64,000 nucleotides of DNA from the NCBI GenBank assembly GCA_029964075.1, contig CM057138.1, positions 10,534,932 through 10,598,931 of the forward strand. Reading direction: 5' to 3'. This DNA is from Patiria pectinifera (taxonomy: Eukaryota; Echinodermata; Asteroidea; Valvatida; Asterinidae). Within the stretch, counting starts at the first letter, position 1. Each line of letters starts with the position of its first letter. Shown here in pieces: positions 45,743 through 56,996 of this stretch. A model generated the notes under the pieces. The model was not told the origin of the DNA and did no database searches. It saw only the letters and a program-made list of their open reading frames with translations. The translations under genes and the position numbers were made by a program.

Positions 45743-48700
45743 TTAATCTCGTCTTAGTGGGAACCTCTCCTCGCTTACACCATCCTTCGTGATGATGTTC
45801 AAGATGATGCCGTCGCCAGTGTAGATGTCTCGCTCAGCGGCCGAGATGAAGACGTCCTTGACAAGTGCCACGGCTTTCTTCTGGCTGAGAGGCAGTTCGT
45901 TGAAACCCTCCTGGTTCTTGCCGCCAATCTGACAAATGAAGTAAAATTATTTATACAAGTAAATAGGAATGAGCATCGTGCGTGATTATAGAAAAGTAGA
46001 ATTTGACACAAAAAGTTGGTTTGTTTTTGGCCATGTGACAGGGACTGGGGAGAGGCTGGATTCTGTTAAAACATTTAAAGGGAATGTACAACATTTGCTT
46101 TTGCTGCAATTTTCAGAAATAAATGGATTTGGAGGATAAGTATGCTGTAGAAAATATTGTTAAACTGACTGAATTCACGTTTTGGGCTCGCAGATGCTGG
46201 AAAAACCAAGAAAACCTATCATATTTTCGTAGTCTGGTTCCCTCACCCCACTTAAGATGAAACGGAGCAATTAATACACTTTGGGGATTTTTAAGGTCAG
46301 AGAATAAGTCTAGCAAGCTTGAACCCCTTCACATGTGTGTAATCAATTGCAAAGAAAAGTCAGAATAACTAAATATGAAAAAGTAGGAACAGTTTTTGAA
46401 AAAAGCCAGTTTTCTCCAACGCTGGTCGGCCGACCAGCATTGGAAAAATACAGTTTTCCTTGAAAATGACAGCACACCAGGAGCCACGGTTTTACAGGAT
46501 GCTTTAGACTGTCATTCCCTAACAATTCAGTAAGGTATTACGTGATAATTTGATCATTCCGTTCTTTGATGTTTGCATATGTTGTATCTTCCCTTTAAGT
46601 TGAAAATTTTGTCTGAAGGAAAAAATTGTTCAACAGCACGGGGGAGCAATTTTAAGGATTTTATTTTCAAAAATTACATTTCATGGAAACATCAGGGTGT
46701 GCTACCCACAAATGACAGCCTGAACCCGTCTGGCATTGATCTAATGAAAAATAATCCTGCGCCTAGGTCTTGTCGCTGTCAAAATAAACCCAGCCTGAAC
46801 TGGTTAATGAATGTTCCAACGTGTATGTTTTACTCTAACCAACACCCTTTTTTTTCCTTTCTGCTCCAGAATCATTGTCTGGCTGCCAATAATTCGAAAA
46901 AGTAAAGTATACAAACGTGAATACCTTTTGTATTGCTGGAAAAAATAGCAATTTGGAAAAAGGAATCTGTTTGCAGGCATGCTATTTTCCTCCGACCAGG
47001 GCCAAATTTCACGGCGCTGCTGAGCACAGAATTTTCTATTTCATGGAGGCCGTAAGCATAAGCACAGCAAAAGGCACGCTTTCTCCAGAGGAAAAATTTG
47101 CTTAATTTAGTGACGTAACAATAAAAATCTCCATGCATGCGCGACCGTTAGCACATCCACGCCATGAAATAGTGCTTAGGGTTAGCAATTTTTTCTGCTA
47201 TGCTAAGCACAACTTTTGTGCTAACTGTTAAGCAGCGCCGTGAAATTGGGCCATGCTGATTTCCTAGTTTCTAACTTCTCATGATAAGGCCATTTTAATC
47301 ATGCGCGCCAATCTTTTTTTTTTCCAAAATGTTCCGCGGTAGCTTCAACAGCGCCCTTTATTTCCGCACCTCCTCAATTTTTTTTACCAAAGAGCACCAA
47401 GGAATGGGAAATTGCACCAAGGCAAATGATCGAAAGCACCAAGGCAAATTATGGAGGACACCAATGTACATGAGGACACCAAAAAAGCAAAATAGTACCC
47501 CACCTTGTGTGTACAATCCAAGCTTGAGGAAAAAAAAAAAAAGCCGCGTGGCCGCGTCAATCCGGAACTTTGGTCTGACCAGAGACCGAATATTTGGGGG
47601 TGGGGGGGGGGCCTAACCATTACAATTGAAAAACACTACAGGTACAAAGTCTTGTTTCCTCTTTTGTTTCTAAATTCCCAGCCAGTTGCATGCCTGTGTT
47701 TGTTGGATGAAACATGACAATTGTACGGGGAATGCCAGTTGAGGATGCTTGAGTACTGACCTGGTTGTCTAGTAATGGTTGAAGGAGTGAACTGGATGAG
47801 CCAGCTGCTCTATACGCCTCACGCTCATAGGAGCCAACAGGATCAAAGCTGTACACACAACCTTTACCTGTGGGGATAATCACAAGCTGTGCTTGAATGA
47901 TATACTTCATTTGTACTTAATCATTTGTACAGGTTACATGTACTTAACCCCTTAAGCACGGGTTATAATGGGGACATTCCTCCACACATAGAGCAAGTGG
48001 CCCGCATGACTGCACAGCCTTTGTGTGGTAGCAGGACTGCACAAAAGCAGCAGCTGTGGAACTACCCACTAGCCGTGTGCCACGGCATACCACAGCTGGC
48101 AACTGCATTCCAATGAGGATTAGCGGCCTCGGCCATGACCACTTCCCGAGCTCATGGGGTTAAACACTACAACATGTACAATGCATTAGTGTTAGAGAAA
48201 CTTCCCGAATCTTTAACAAGTGGGAGTGCACAATAAGCTCTGGCAATGTTAGACTCAAGCGAGGCTGATGATGTAAGAAGTCTTGCATGAAACCTAGGCT
48301 CCGCTGAGTTTTTTTTTTCTTGCATGAAAGTCTTGCATAAAATTGATCAAAATGATCCCTGCCATAGCTTAAAGGCATAGTCCATCATTTGTAATTCGTG
48401 CATTTTGTTCTTTTCAAGCAACAAAAGTGCTCAAAATCTAAAGAAGGGTGCTGAACAACTAACCTGATGAAGTTTCAGCTCAGCTTCAGCTGTATATTCC
48501 GAGAAAAACAACATTCTAGGATCTCGATTTCAAATCAAAAGTTGCTGAATCATGTTTTGAATTGCGCCTAAATTCAGTGTCCGAGACACGTTCTCACTGA
48601 GCCGAATGCAGCTATGCGATGTCGCGCACTGATCTGATGAATTATAGCAACCGGGGGTGCGTGTGCGTCGTGCCAATGCTTGCGCGCGCTTCGCCGAATA

Positions 48701-51700
48701 ACAAAACAAACTACTAATTTAAATTTTCCTACGGTGCGTCTTAAGAAGCACCGTTGGAAAGGCCTTCTTTCGTTGATTACTTCTAAATGACAGCTTGCCA
48801 GAAAGAATAATTTCACAGGGAGTTTAGTCCCCTTACTATCTTTCAACCAAGTATGTTTTTCAACAAAACTTACGCCAGCTACTTTTCGGATAGCTGCAAA
48901 TGATGGACTATAGCTTCAACACATGCGTCAACATTTCTTTAGTACTGAAAAGGAATTGCATAATAACATGTGCTTGCCAAAAACATCAATAATATCCTAC
49001 GCAGGTTTTCAAAACCCAGACTTTGTTCCAGGCTACAAATTCATTTACGAGTTGGCGTTTCCTAGTTGGGGCCTCAATTCTCCTAAATCCAAAGCCCAAG
49101 TGAAACCTGAGGTTTCAAACACCCTTATGTCTGTACAACCTAAGTTGAGGTGTTACGTGGACTGCCAGTCAGAGCAAATGTAACTGTAAGGTATTTCAAC
49201 TGCCACAAGTATGCAATGATGCTTATTTATTTATTTCTTATTTTAACTGGGTAGCCCATTCAGTGGAATCCACTGATCTCCCATGGGTCCCAGTAAAGAG
49301 AAGACAATGTGAAGAAATTACAGTTTTAGAGGTGGGAGGAAAAGCCCAGAAGAGTATTCTGAGGAAAACCCACGGAATCAGGTAGGGACTGAAAACCCAA
49401 TCCACATATTGGCCCAGGCGGGATTCGAACCCGGGTCACAGCGCTGGAAGGCGAGGAAAGTACAGCTACGCCAACCTGACTCCCCAACGCCAACCTGACT
49501 CCCCAACGCCAACCTGACTCCCTGCTTCTAGCAGGCTATAAAAGCTAAAATGGTGGACCTACCGTCTTCATCGATTCCTGCCAGGACGTTGTAGGTGTAG
49601 TAAGGAAAGAAACGGCGGTAGTACAAGATGGAGGACAGCATGGACGCAACGGCCTTACAACTCATCTTCTTGTGGTTATCATGCTCGTACATCTAATCAA
49701 CAGAAAAGACATAACATCACATCATCAAATCATTGTAACCATTATTATTAAACCCTAACTCCCTAGGCATTTTGGCTAGGATGCAACCTCAATCCTGCAA
49801 AATCCTCCAACTGCCTCCATGTAAAATTTAGCCTCAACCCTCCAAAATCCTGTTATTTCTTGAATGTGGTTCTTGGAGGGTGACCACTGCCTCAATCCTG
49901 CCATATCCTCCAGCAATCACTGTCAATACATTGAGGCAGAGCCAGTGACATCCTGGAGCAGTGCGGAGGATTTCAAGTATAATATAGGCCTAAATTTATG
50001 CACGGCTGAGCATAAACAACACAAGGTCCGGCAAAGACCTTGACACAGTGCATCCTTCAAAATCAGCAACACACTTTTGCCATGTAGCCTCAATCCTGCA
50101 AAATCCTCCATTTTACAAAGAGGATTTTGGAGGATTTGGGAAGGTTAGGGTTAATGCATTGTGTCACGAATGCTGTAATGGACTTCGTGACCACTTCGGA
50201 AAGATCCATTTGCAGGACACACCGTGCACCTACACTGGTTCGTGCACGCATGGCATGAAACACATTTGCAGGACACACCGTGCACCTACACTGATTTGTG
50301 CACGCATGGCATGAAACACTAAAAAATAATGCTATTCTGAATGCACAGGAACTTGTATTGTCTTAAGATGATTGCAAGATGTACAGCTGCAATTAATTGA
50401 GCCCCTATCTTTAGAACAGTCTCTAATAATCATGTGAGGAGTATTTGATGAGCACAAGGTCCATAATGCAATTTCTCTGGTCTACATGTACAAAGTGCTT
50501 GGGCGGTTTCAGGTGCGCGATGCGATGCCAGGGTGCAGCCTAGCCTACACCAACTCGGGACTTGATCGCGGCCCTCCACTCATCCCTCTCCAGCATTAGG
50601 ATCCTCAGCTCCTCTGTGTCACCGAGACCAACATCCCGTCGCAGCGTGTCGATATACGTGGCTCGTCTCCGCCCCCTCCTGGCAGTTCCATGAGTCGGCT
50701 CCCACAGGATGGTGGTGTGGGCTGCTAGCTCCGGGTGGCGGATGCAATGGCCTGCCAGAGCCATCCTCCTCTCCCTGATCTTGTCTGAGATGTGTGGGAG
50801 GCCTCCATAAAGGTCGATGTTCCTGATGTGGTCTCTCCAGGAGACATTCAGAGCCATGCGAAGCATCCCGGTGTAGACGCCATCAAGCGATTTCTCCTGC
50901 TTTACAGTTAGGGTCCACGATTCAGCACCGTAAAGCAGTACTGACTCGACCGTCGCTACAAAGTGTCGCCTCTTGAGGTAGTCACTGAGCTGGGCTTTCC
51001 ACACCTTCCTCATTGAGTGGGCCGCACTCCATGCCAGAGCCCTCCTGACCTTCAGCTCCTTCTCTGTTGAGGCGATGTAGGACCCAAGGTACTTAAGTCC
51101 TCAACTACCTCGACCACTGATCCATCGCCATTCAGGTGCTTCAGGGAGTAATAGGCAGGGCAGTTTTGGGTGCTACAGTGGCTAAAGTAGTACTAAATGA
51201 AAGAACATTCAGAACAGCACAAAGATTGGCTCAGTATGCACTCACCTTCAATCTTGCCTCGAGAACTTTAGACAATGTGAGGACATCTCCATGAAAACCG
51301 CAACATGCCAGAACTGTGTTGCCCGTTCTGCAAATAAATGGGGACAGGGAAAGAAGATGATCAGGGTCATTTTCCCCACGATCACGCAAAAATTCCACTC
51401 TAATAGTCAATTTTAAATATTTAGCAAAAGATGTGCATTCAAATACTCTACTTGGGGTTAATACTTAAAACATACAACTTAAAGGGAATATATAACATTT
51501 GCAAACATCGAAAAAATAAAACTACCAAGTTTTTACGAAATACCTTACTAGGATGTTGGTAAATGACAATCTCAAGCATCTTGTAAAATTATGGCACCTG
51601 GTGTGAAGTCATATTCAAGAAAATGGTATTTTTGTATACATTTCCAACGGTGGTCGGCCGACCAGCGTTGGAAAAACCTAACTATTTTTCACTTACTGCT

Positions 51701-54700
51701 CCAAATTTACCATTTTTTCAGTCCAAATTTTGTTTGCTATCGGTTACATGTTCATGAACGGGTGCAGGCCAGCTAGACTGGTTCCCTTGCCTTACAATTT
51801 TCCATCATCTATAAATTGATCACTTTTATCTTTTGTGGAGTCAGGGAACCAGACTACTTGAACATTTTTGTTTTTCTTGGTTTTTCCAACCTTTTTCGAA
51901 CACAAAACTTCACAAATGTCCGTGTAACAATATTTGATCTATTATACTAACCCCTTGAATAGTTAATTTCCTAAAATTACAGCAAAAGCCAATGATGTAC
52001 ATTCCCTTTAAAGGGAATATAACATTTGAAAACATCGAAAAATAAAACTACCAAGTTTTTACGAAATACCTTACTAGGATGTTGGTAAATGGCAGTCTAA
52101 AGCATCCTGTAAAATTATGGCACCTGGTGTCAAGTCATTTTCAAGAAAATGGTATTTTTGTATACATTTCCAAAGGTGGTCGGCCGACCACCGTTGGAAA
52201 AACCTAACTATTTTTCAACTACTGCTCCAAATTTACAAAAAAAAATTCAGTCCAAATTTTGTTTGTTATTGGTTACATGTTCATGGACGGGTGCAGGCCA
52301 GCTAGACTGGTTCCCTTACCTTACAATTTTCCGGCATCTATAAATGGATCCATTTCATCTTTAGTGGAGTCAGGGAACCAGACTACTAAGACATTTTTGT
52401 TTTTCTTGGTTTTTTAAGCATTTTCGAACACAAAACTACAGACATGTCAGTTAAACAATATTTGATCTATTATACTAACCCCTAAAAAAATTCATTTCTG
52501 CGAAAATTACAGCAAAAGCCAATGATGTACATGTACATTCCCTTTAACAGAAGTAGAAACATCTGACTTGACGGCTTATTCGTTCATCCAGCCCTTTTTC
52601 CATGGCTGCTAATCCACTAATTTGGCCAAGCACTCCAAAGGCCGAAAAAAAGTTGGTTTTAAACAGACAATCTTGTGTTCTTTACATCAGAAACTTACAG
52701 GTTGTATGTTTTAGGCAGGTCCCTGCTGTGAATGGAGAAACCTTCACTCAGTCTGGTGTCGGATGCGATAACTGCAAAATCATCACCAGCTACAGCCAGT
52801 ACAGTCCTGTTAAGACATGAAAGATACAGTGTATCAATCTTTTTGGTTTTTAAACCCTCCTCCTGATAACATTTCACAAACTGTTAAACAAATCTATGCA
52901 ATTCCTCTTCCACAGCATACCCTGTATCTACAGTGATTTTCCGATTTTATTTTGAAAGTGCACAATGAACCTTTTTCTTTTAAAATGTGCCCAAAAATAA
53001 GAAATTAGTTTCCTGACAAACTTATAGTTGGATATGTGAGTGGCGATAATAATGATTTATCAAAATTCATCAACTTTAATTTAAAAAAAATTAAATTGTT
53101 TAATGTTATTGTAGGATTTTCAAGATTTGTTAAAGTGCACCACATTAGGGAACACTCGGCCAAATTTGTGCCTAATTTCCGGACGCCACCGTTTTTGTAT
53201 TTTGGACTTAATTTCATGATGCCCAAATTGTTCACAAAGGTTTCAACAAAGAAGTTTGGCAACACTGCATGAGGAAAGTTGGAGGAAACGTCGAAGTGTG
53301 CCATGTTTAATAGGGAACACCATTATCCTTGACTTGGCACTTTTCATGCACCTACATTGTAAGACGTTACAACCGATTGCACTCACGTAATTGAAATAAA
53401 ATAATGCCTTTGACTATACTTCTATCCACATAATGTTGGTTCTGAATCCGAACTGAAAACTTACTTTAAAGCCGAAAAACTGTGTCATTAATACACTGCA
53501 AGCCTCATTGCCTGCAAACTCACAGCTTCAGTGGTGCTGAAATCGATGAAGCTGATATTCACGCACTAATGTGTGACCTTATTTTCATGTTGCATTTAAT
53601 CGTTTTGTCATTGTCATTTTACCCCCAAATTTCCCTCAAAAAGTCAACTAGTTTGGAGGTCAAATAATTTAAAAGTGGATTTTGTTTCCTTAGGTCTATG
53701 GAACCGGGCCCGCAGATACATCATGGGAAAGAATGTTGCATCCTGACGCTATTTTCGACACAGAAAAAAAGACATTTTTTTTGTTGCTTATCTCAGGCCT
53801 TGAATTTGGGAATTTTTAGGGCAAGGCCACTTTGGCCTTGAATGGAGCAAAATTATAGAGGGCACCACGGCCAGTCGGGAGGGCACCAAGGCCAAACTTA
53901 TATATCTGCAGAAGGGGCACAGAGGCCGGCTAAAAAAAATGCGAATTTATATCAGCGATCATCATCATGTAGTTTAGGGCCCCCCTTTAGTTTCGATCAA
54001 ATTTGAGCCAAAGGTGTTTTTATCATTCAAAAAAGTACCTTTTCAACCTAAAGCAGACTTCTCTCAGCTTATATTGCACCTGTTTTGTAATTTTGAACAC
54101 TTTTTGGGGATAGAAATTACGTTTTTTAAAGCAGTTTTATGGTTGGTGACGTGCGATCGCCATCTCTATTTTCGTGTTGCGTTTTTTCGTTGTCGTTTTC
54201 CCTCCAAATTCCCCTCAAAATTCGAAACCCTTCCCTCTATCTATAACCTACCTTAATGTGGATTAAAAGTTGATTTTGTTCTCTTAGGGAATCAGGCCCA
54301 TAATTAATACACGATCGCCATTTACAATGTCCGCTTTTGACAATCGGAATTCGGAACGCCATGTGCACGCGTGTTTTGACTATGCCCCAAGCTCGTTTGC
54401 CTCGTACACGAACATCAATGCGTTCTGTATACCGCGCATGCAAGCACTGGGAAAAAGAAAGTCGGTTGACTGCACGTAAGATCTGCCGTACGTACTCCTG
54501 CTGGAATGTGTGTGTACGAATACTGACATATATTTTTGCGGCGGGGGTGTCGCTACTTGAAGTATCGGCACATACAGGAACTGGAGATTCAGTTGTCAGT
54601 GTACATGTACGTACCGTACGTACCGTACGTACGTGTACGTGTGTGTACATCGTACATGCAGTGGGGAATCGACGGCGTTTGGCCAGCTGGCCACGGCCGG

Positions 54701-56407
54701 CTGTACTGCGCGCGTGTGATTGATTCAGCGAGATATTAAGACAACTGATCGGGCTGGCATGGCATCGAAATACATTGTCAATGTGTGGAAAAACAACTGG
54801 AATCAAGGATTGTAGTGGTTTTAATAGGCTGATGCATGTTTTTGCAAAAAGGGCACGACGGCCAAGGTAATTATGGGGCAAGGCAAAACTGGCCGTGAAG
54901 ACAGGGATTTTTTGTGGGGCACCTCGGCCAGTAAGAAGGCAACGACGGCACTGGCCGTCGTGGCCGTCGTTCAATTCAAGCCCTGTTATCTTGTACCTCA
55001 GAGAGTATACTTTCACGTGAGAACTGTAAGCAATATGTTGACAAAGTCTTTAAGAGAGATTTGTAGGCGAATGTGTGGCCAACTTAGTGAATTTTTACAT
55101 GTCATTGCATGTTTCCACCGCGTCGGTTGAGGGCCTCCTCTTTGTCAACATGTAGTGACTTGTAAAAATTCACTAAGTTGGCCACACATTCGCCTACAAA
55201 TCTCTCTTAAAGACTTTGTCAACATAATACAGTTCTCACGTGAAAGTATACTCTCTGAGGTACAAGATGTAAGTAAGCAACAGTAGTCCGAGTAACTTGG
55301 ACCCAACTTATCGCCTTTTTAACATTCGGACATGGTCTGGCGATAGTAGGGTCCAAACTACATGTAATCCATATACGCCGAGCAACACAATTTTGTCCTT
55401 GACCCAAAAACCCAACATTGCCCAACAAAAACATCAGATTTCACCCTCAAAATGGCCTACAAATGACTAGATACGCCACCTGAGGTACAAGTAGACATCG
55501 ATGATTAAGATGGTTGTACTGAAGTTTACTTACGATCCGGATGAAAAGTTAGATTCCGAGAGCTCCCCTCGCAATCGTGAACACATTAAACTTCCGACTC
55601 ATGTTAATGTTTGAACGACGCGATGTGGTCTCCATGCCCAGCATACATTCGATGGTCCCTGTATTCTGACTATTCCTGAGTGCGATTCCGTTACTGAGCG
55701 CAATGCATCAATTATGATAAATAATGAGTAGACTGGATCTCGTTTGTAAATACAAGTACATTTCGAACGATAATTAATTAATAGGAAGTAGGGCAGCTTT
55801 TATGGGCGGAAACCAGTTCAAGCTAGTTCCTGACTCCCTTTTACCGTTCGAAATGCACTTGTGTTTACAAACGTGATCCAGTCTTCTCATTATCATAATC
55901 GATGCATCACGCTCGGTAACGGAATCACACTCAGGATACGGGGGCCATCGAATGTACGCTGGGCATGATGACCACATCACATCGTTCAAACATTAACACG
56001 AGTCGGAAATTTAACGTGTTAAAGATCACGAGGGGAGCTCTCGGAATTGAACAGGAAATTTCACTTTTCATCCAGAAGCCAGAAGGTAAGTAAACTTCAG
56101 TACAACCATCTTAATCATCGTTGTCTACTTATCAGCTTATACTTACTTACCTCAGGTGGCGTATCTAGTAGCACTAGCAGGCTAACGAGAGGTGCCTTTT
56201 AAATCTTTAAGTAGGTACACATTGTAAAAACAAGACAAAATAAATGGCGCCCTCTTGTGCCTGAAAACTAAAACATTTAAAACGTGAAACATGATTGATT
56301 GAATTTCGTTCATTTCCTTACCCTCCATTCATTGCATAAGGGCTGAAATATCGTTGTTGAGGACCCCCTACGGAAGTGTGTGGTGCAGGCTGCATTTGTA
56401 GCTCCAT
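45743..56407 (-). CDS. PSMB1: 20S proteasome subunit beta-6 (PSMB1)
   Basis: Six exons in transcript order: 56407-56322, 52806-52699, 51327-51246, 49692-49563, 47867-47761 and 45928-45743. All have GT-AG borders and matching phases. The product is 232 aa. Landmarks are [118 protein letters not shown] and the end EERFPLRRD. This is the non-catalytic beta-6 ring subunit of the proteasome core; the family has no active N-terminal threonine protease site. The start is the first ATG, giving a propeptide of normal length. Introns hold family A, B and D MITEs, SINEs, a LINE fragment and, in intron 1, a hAT-like element beside two large hairpins. Confidence 0.96.
46075..46598 (-). mobile_element. TTAA MITE family A, copy 8
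   Basis: Reverse-oriented full-length copy, TTAAAGGGAATGTACAACAT to TTGTATCTTCCCTTTAA, with both TTAA ends intact. It is most similar to copy 6. Confidence 0.87.
46999..47252. mobile_element. MITE with GGGCCCAATTTCACGGCGCT ends, copy 2
   Basis: GGGCCAAATTTCACGGCGCT and AGCAGCGCCGTGAAATTGGG are inverted. The interior matches 18853-19140, in reverse orientation over the ATGGAGAC/TACGTCACTAA part. Confidence 0.82.
47285..47616. mobile_element. Harbinger-like MITE with A-run ends
   Basis: Close relative of 40007-40375, sharing CCAAAGAGCACCAAGGAATG and onward. It is bounded by TAA at 47285-47287 and 47614-47616. Confidence 0.8.
47944..48163. mobile_element. piggyBac-like MITE
   Basis: TTAACCCCTTAAGCACGGG at the left and CCCGAGCTCATGGGGTTAA at the right, 220 bp, TTAA at both ends. 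Confidence 0.78.
48369..48918 (+). mobile_element. TTAA MITE family B, copy
   Basis: TTAAAGGCATAGTCCATCAT to GATGGACTATAGCTTCAA, nearly full length, with the right TTAA slightly decayed. Confidence 0.83.
49236..49520 (-). mobile_element. tRNA-derived SINE
   Basis: On the minus strand GGCGTAGCTGTAC and CCCGGGTTCGAATCCCGCCT form the head, preceded by a threefold CCAACGCCAACCTGACTCC-type duplication. The tail ends in AAATAAATAAATAAG near 49225. Confidence 0.65.
49748..50154 (+). mobile_element. TTAA MITE family D, intact copy
   Basis: TTAAACCCTAACTCCCTAGG to AAGGTTAGGGTTAA, 407 bp. It has several CCTCAATCCTGCAAAATCCT motifs and one GGAGGATTT at the right. Confidence 0.82.
50208..50320. repeat. 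Two-copy tandem repeat of about 56 bp
   Basis: CATTTGCAGGACACACCGTG...GCATGGCATGAAACAC occurs twice in direct succession with two base differences. Confidence 0.8.
50515..51175 (-). mobile_element. LINE fragment, C-terminal end of reverse transcriptase ORF
   Basis: Minus-strand translation from 51013 to the stop at 50540 reads [40 protein letters not shown] and LRRDVGL, the conserved post-catalytic tail of a non-LTR retrotransposon reverse transcriptase. The upstream part, [20 protein letters not shown], continues in the same frame, but its junction with the preceding [14 protein letters not shown] is frameshifted near 51105. The catalytic FADD-type region is absent (5' truncation). It lies in PSMB1 intron 3. 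Confidence 0.85.
51479..52011 (+). mobile_element. TTAA MITE family A, copy 9
   Basis: Full-length copy whose right TTAA (52008-52011) is also the left TTAA of copy 10. It is very similar to copy 1. Confidence 0.9.
52008..52547 (+). mobile_element. TTAA MITE family A, copy 10
   Basis: Full-length copy joined to copy 9 through one shared TTAA. It ends ATGTACATTCCCTTTAA. The pair sits between PSMB1 exons 2 and 3. Confidence 0.9.
52878..53793. other. PSMB1 intron 1, no assigned feature
   Basis: AT-rich DNA without a clear gene. Blocks at 53600-53740 (TTACCCCCAAATTTCCCTCA) are paralleled at 54190-54320 inside the hAT-like element, hinting at a shared older repeat. Confidence 0.35.
53794..54985. 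mobile_element. hAT-like element
   Basis: CAGGCCTTGAATTTGGGAA at the left and TTCAATTCAAGCCCTG at the right are inverted and flanked by the 6-bp duplication TTATCT (53788-53793, 54986-54991). Both subterminal zones repeat GGCACC..GGCC words. The interior is GTAC-rich and gives only low-complexity open frames. Confidence 0.78.
54988..55268. repeat. 281-bp near-perfect hairpin
   Basis: ATCTTGTACCTCAGAGAGTA at the left returns as TACTCTCTGAGGTACAAGAT at the right. The arms (about 125 bases each) cover CACATTCGCCTACAAATCTC. The loop is short and GC-rich. It begins within the target duplication of the hAT-like element. Confidence 0.85.
55463..56177. repeat. 715-bp hairpin element
   Basis: ACTAGATACGCCACCTGAGG at 55466 pairs with CCTCAGGTGGCGTATCTAGT ending at 56171. 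Further in, GATTAAGATGGTTGTACTGA pairs with TCAGTACAACCATCTTAATC. The arms extend to the centre near 55780 with moderate divergence. Confidence 0.8.
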
Positions 56408-56996
56408 GTTATTTTTAAATTCAGCTGAAATAAAACGTTTTATTCTGCGTTCACGATCTACCGTACCGAATTTTGTGTTGTGACTGTGCAGAATTTTTTT
56501 TTTTTATGTCATCTTTGGTACGGTTCCTAGCCTACAGTCATGCAGTACGTACCAATTGTTTCATTGGGTACCAGGCTATCTAAGGTATCGCCTTGTTCAG
56601 TTATTTTAATATTTGTTTATAATTATTCTGTTATTTGTTTGTAGATATAACAGTATAAAAGCTACATATATATCAAAATATAAAAACAAAATATTATCAC
56701 ATAGGTAAGTTACTATTTTTTGTATTATGAATATCTTTTTTGTTTTAATATTGCGGCCTTTTTTTATATGATAGGTCAAAAGTCATGAAGGTGAAAATGT
56801 GAGGCGAGCTTCTGTCGTCTGGTCAGCGTTTCCAGTATTATTTCACATCTTGCGGTCAAAGCATACTTTGTTTGTTCACAAAAAAAATAATCATGGTAAT
56901 ATCTTCATGTTTCTTTGTTGTATATATGCGTTCATATGTCTTACTTCTATTTAAAGTCTAGTAATGTTGGTTACCGTAATGTTCCATGTTTGTTAA
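56408..56996. other. PSMB1 upstream region
   Basis: The 5' flank of PSMB1 has a GTACGTACC-like stretch near 56547 and AT-rich DNA to the TTAA element. An ATG followed by a GTAATA donor at about 56894 is one weak candidate for the missing first LSM2 exon. Confidence 0.35.

Noticed and set aside
54237-55016. 259-codon minus-strand open frame, the longest in the window
   Set aside because: It lies across the hAT-like element and its edge hairpin. The content is driven by GTAC-rich simple sequence, and no domain is seen.
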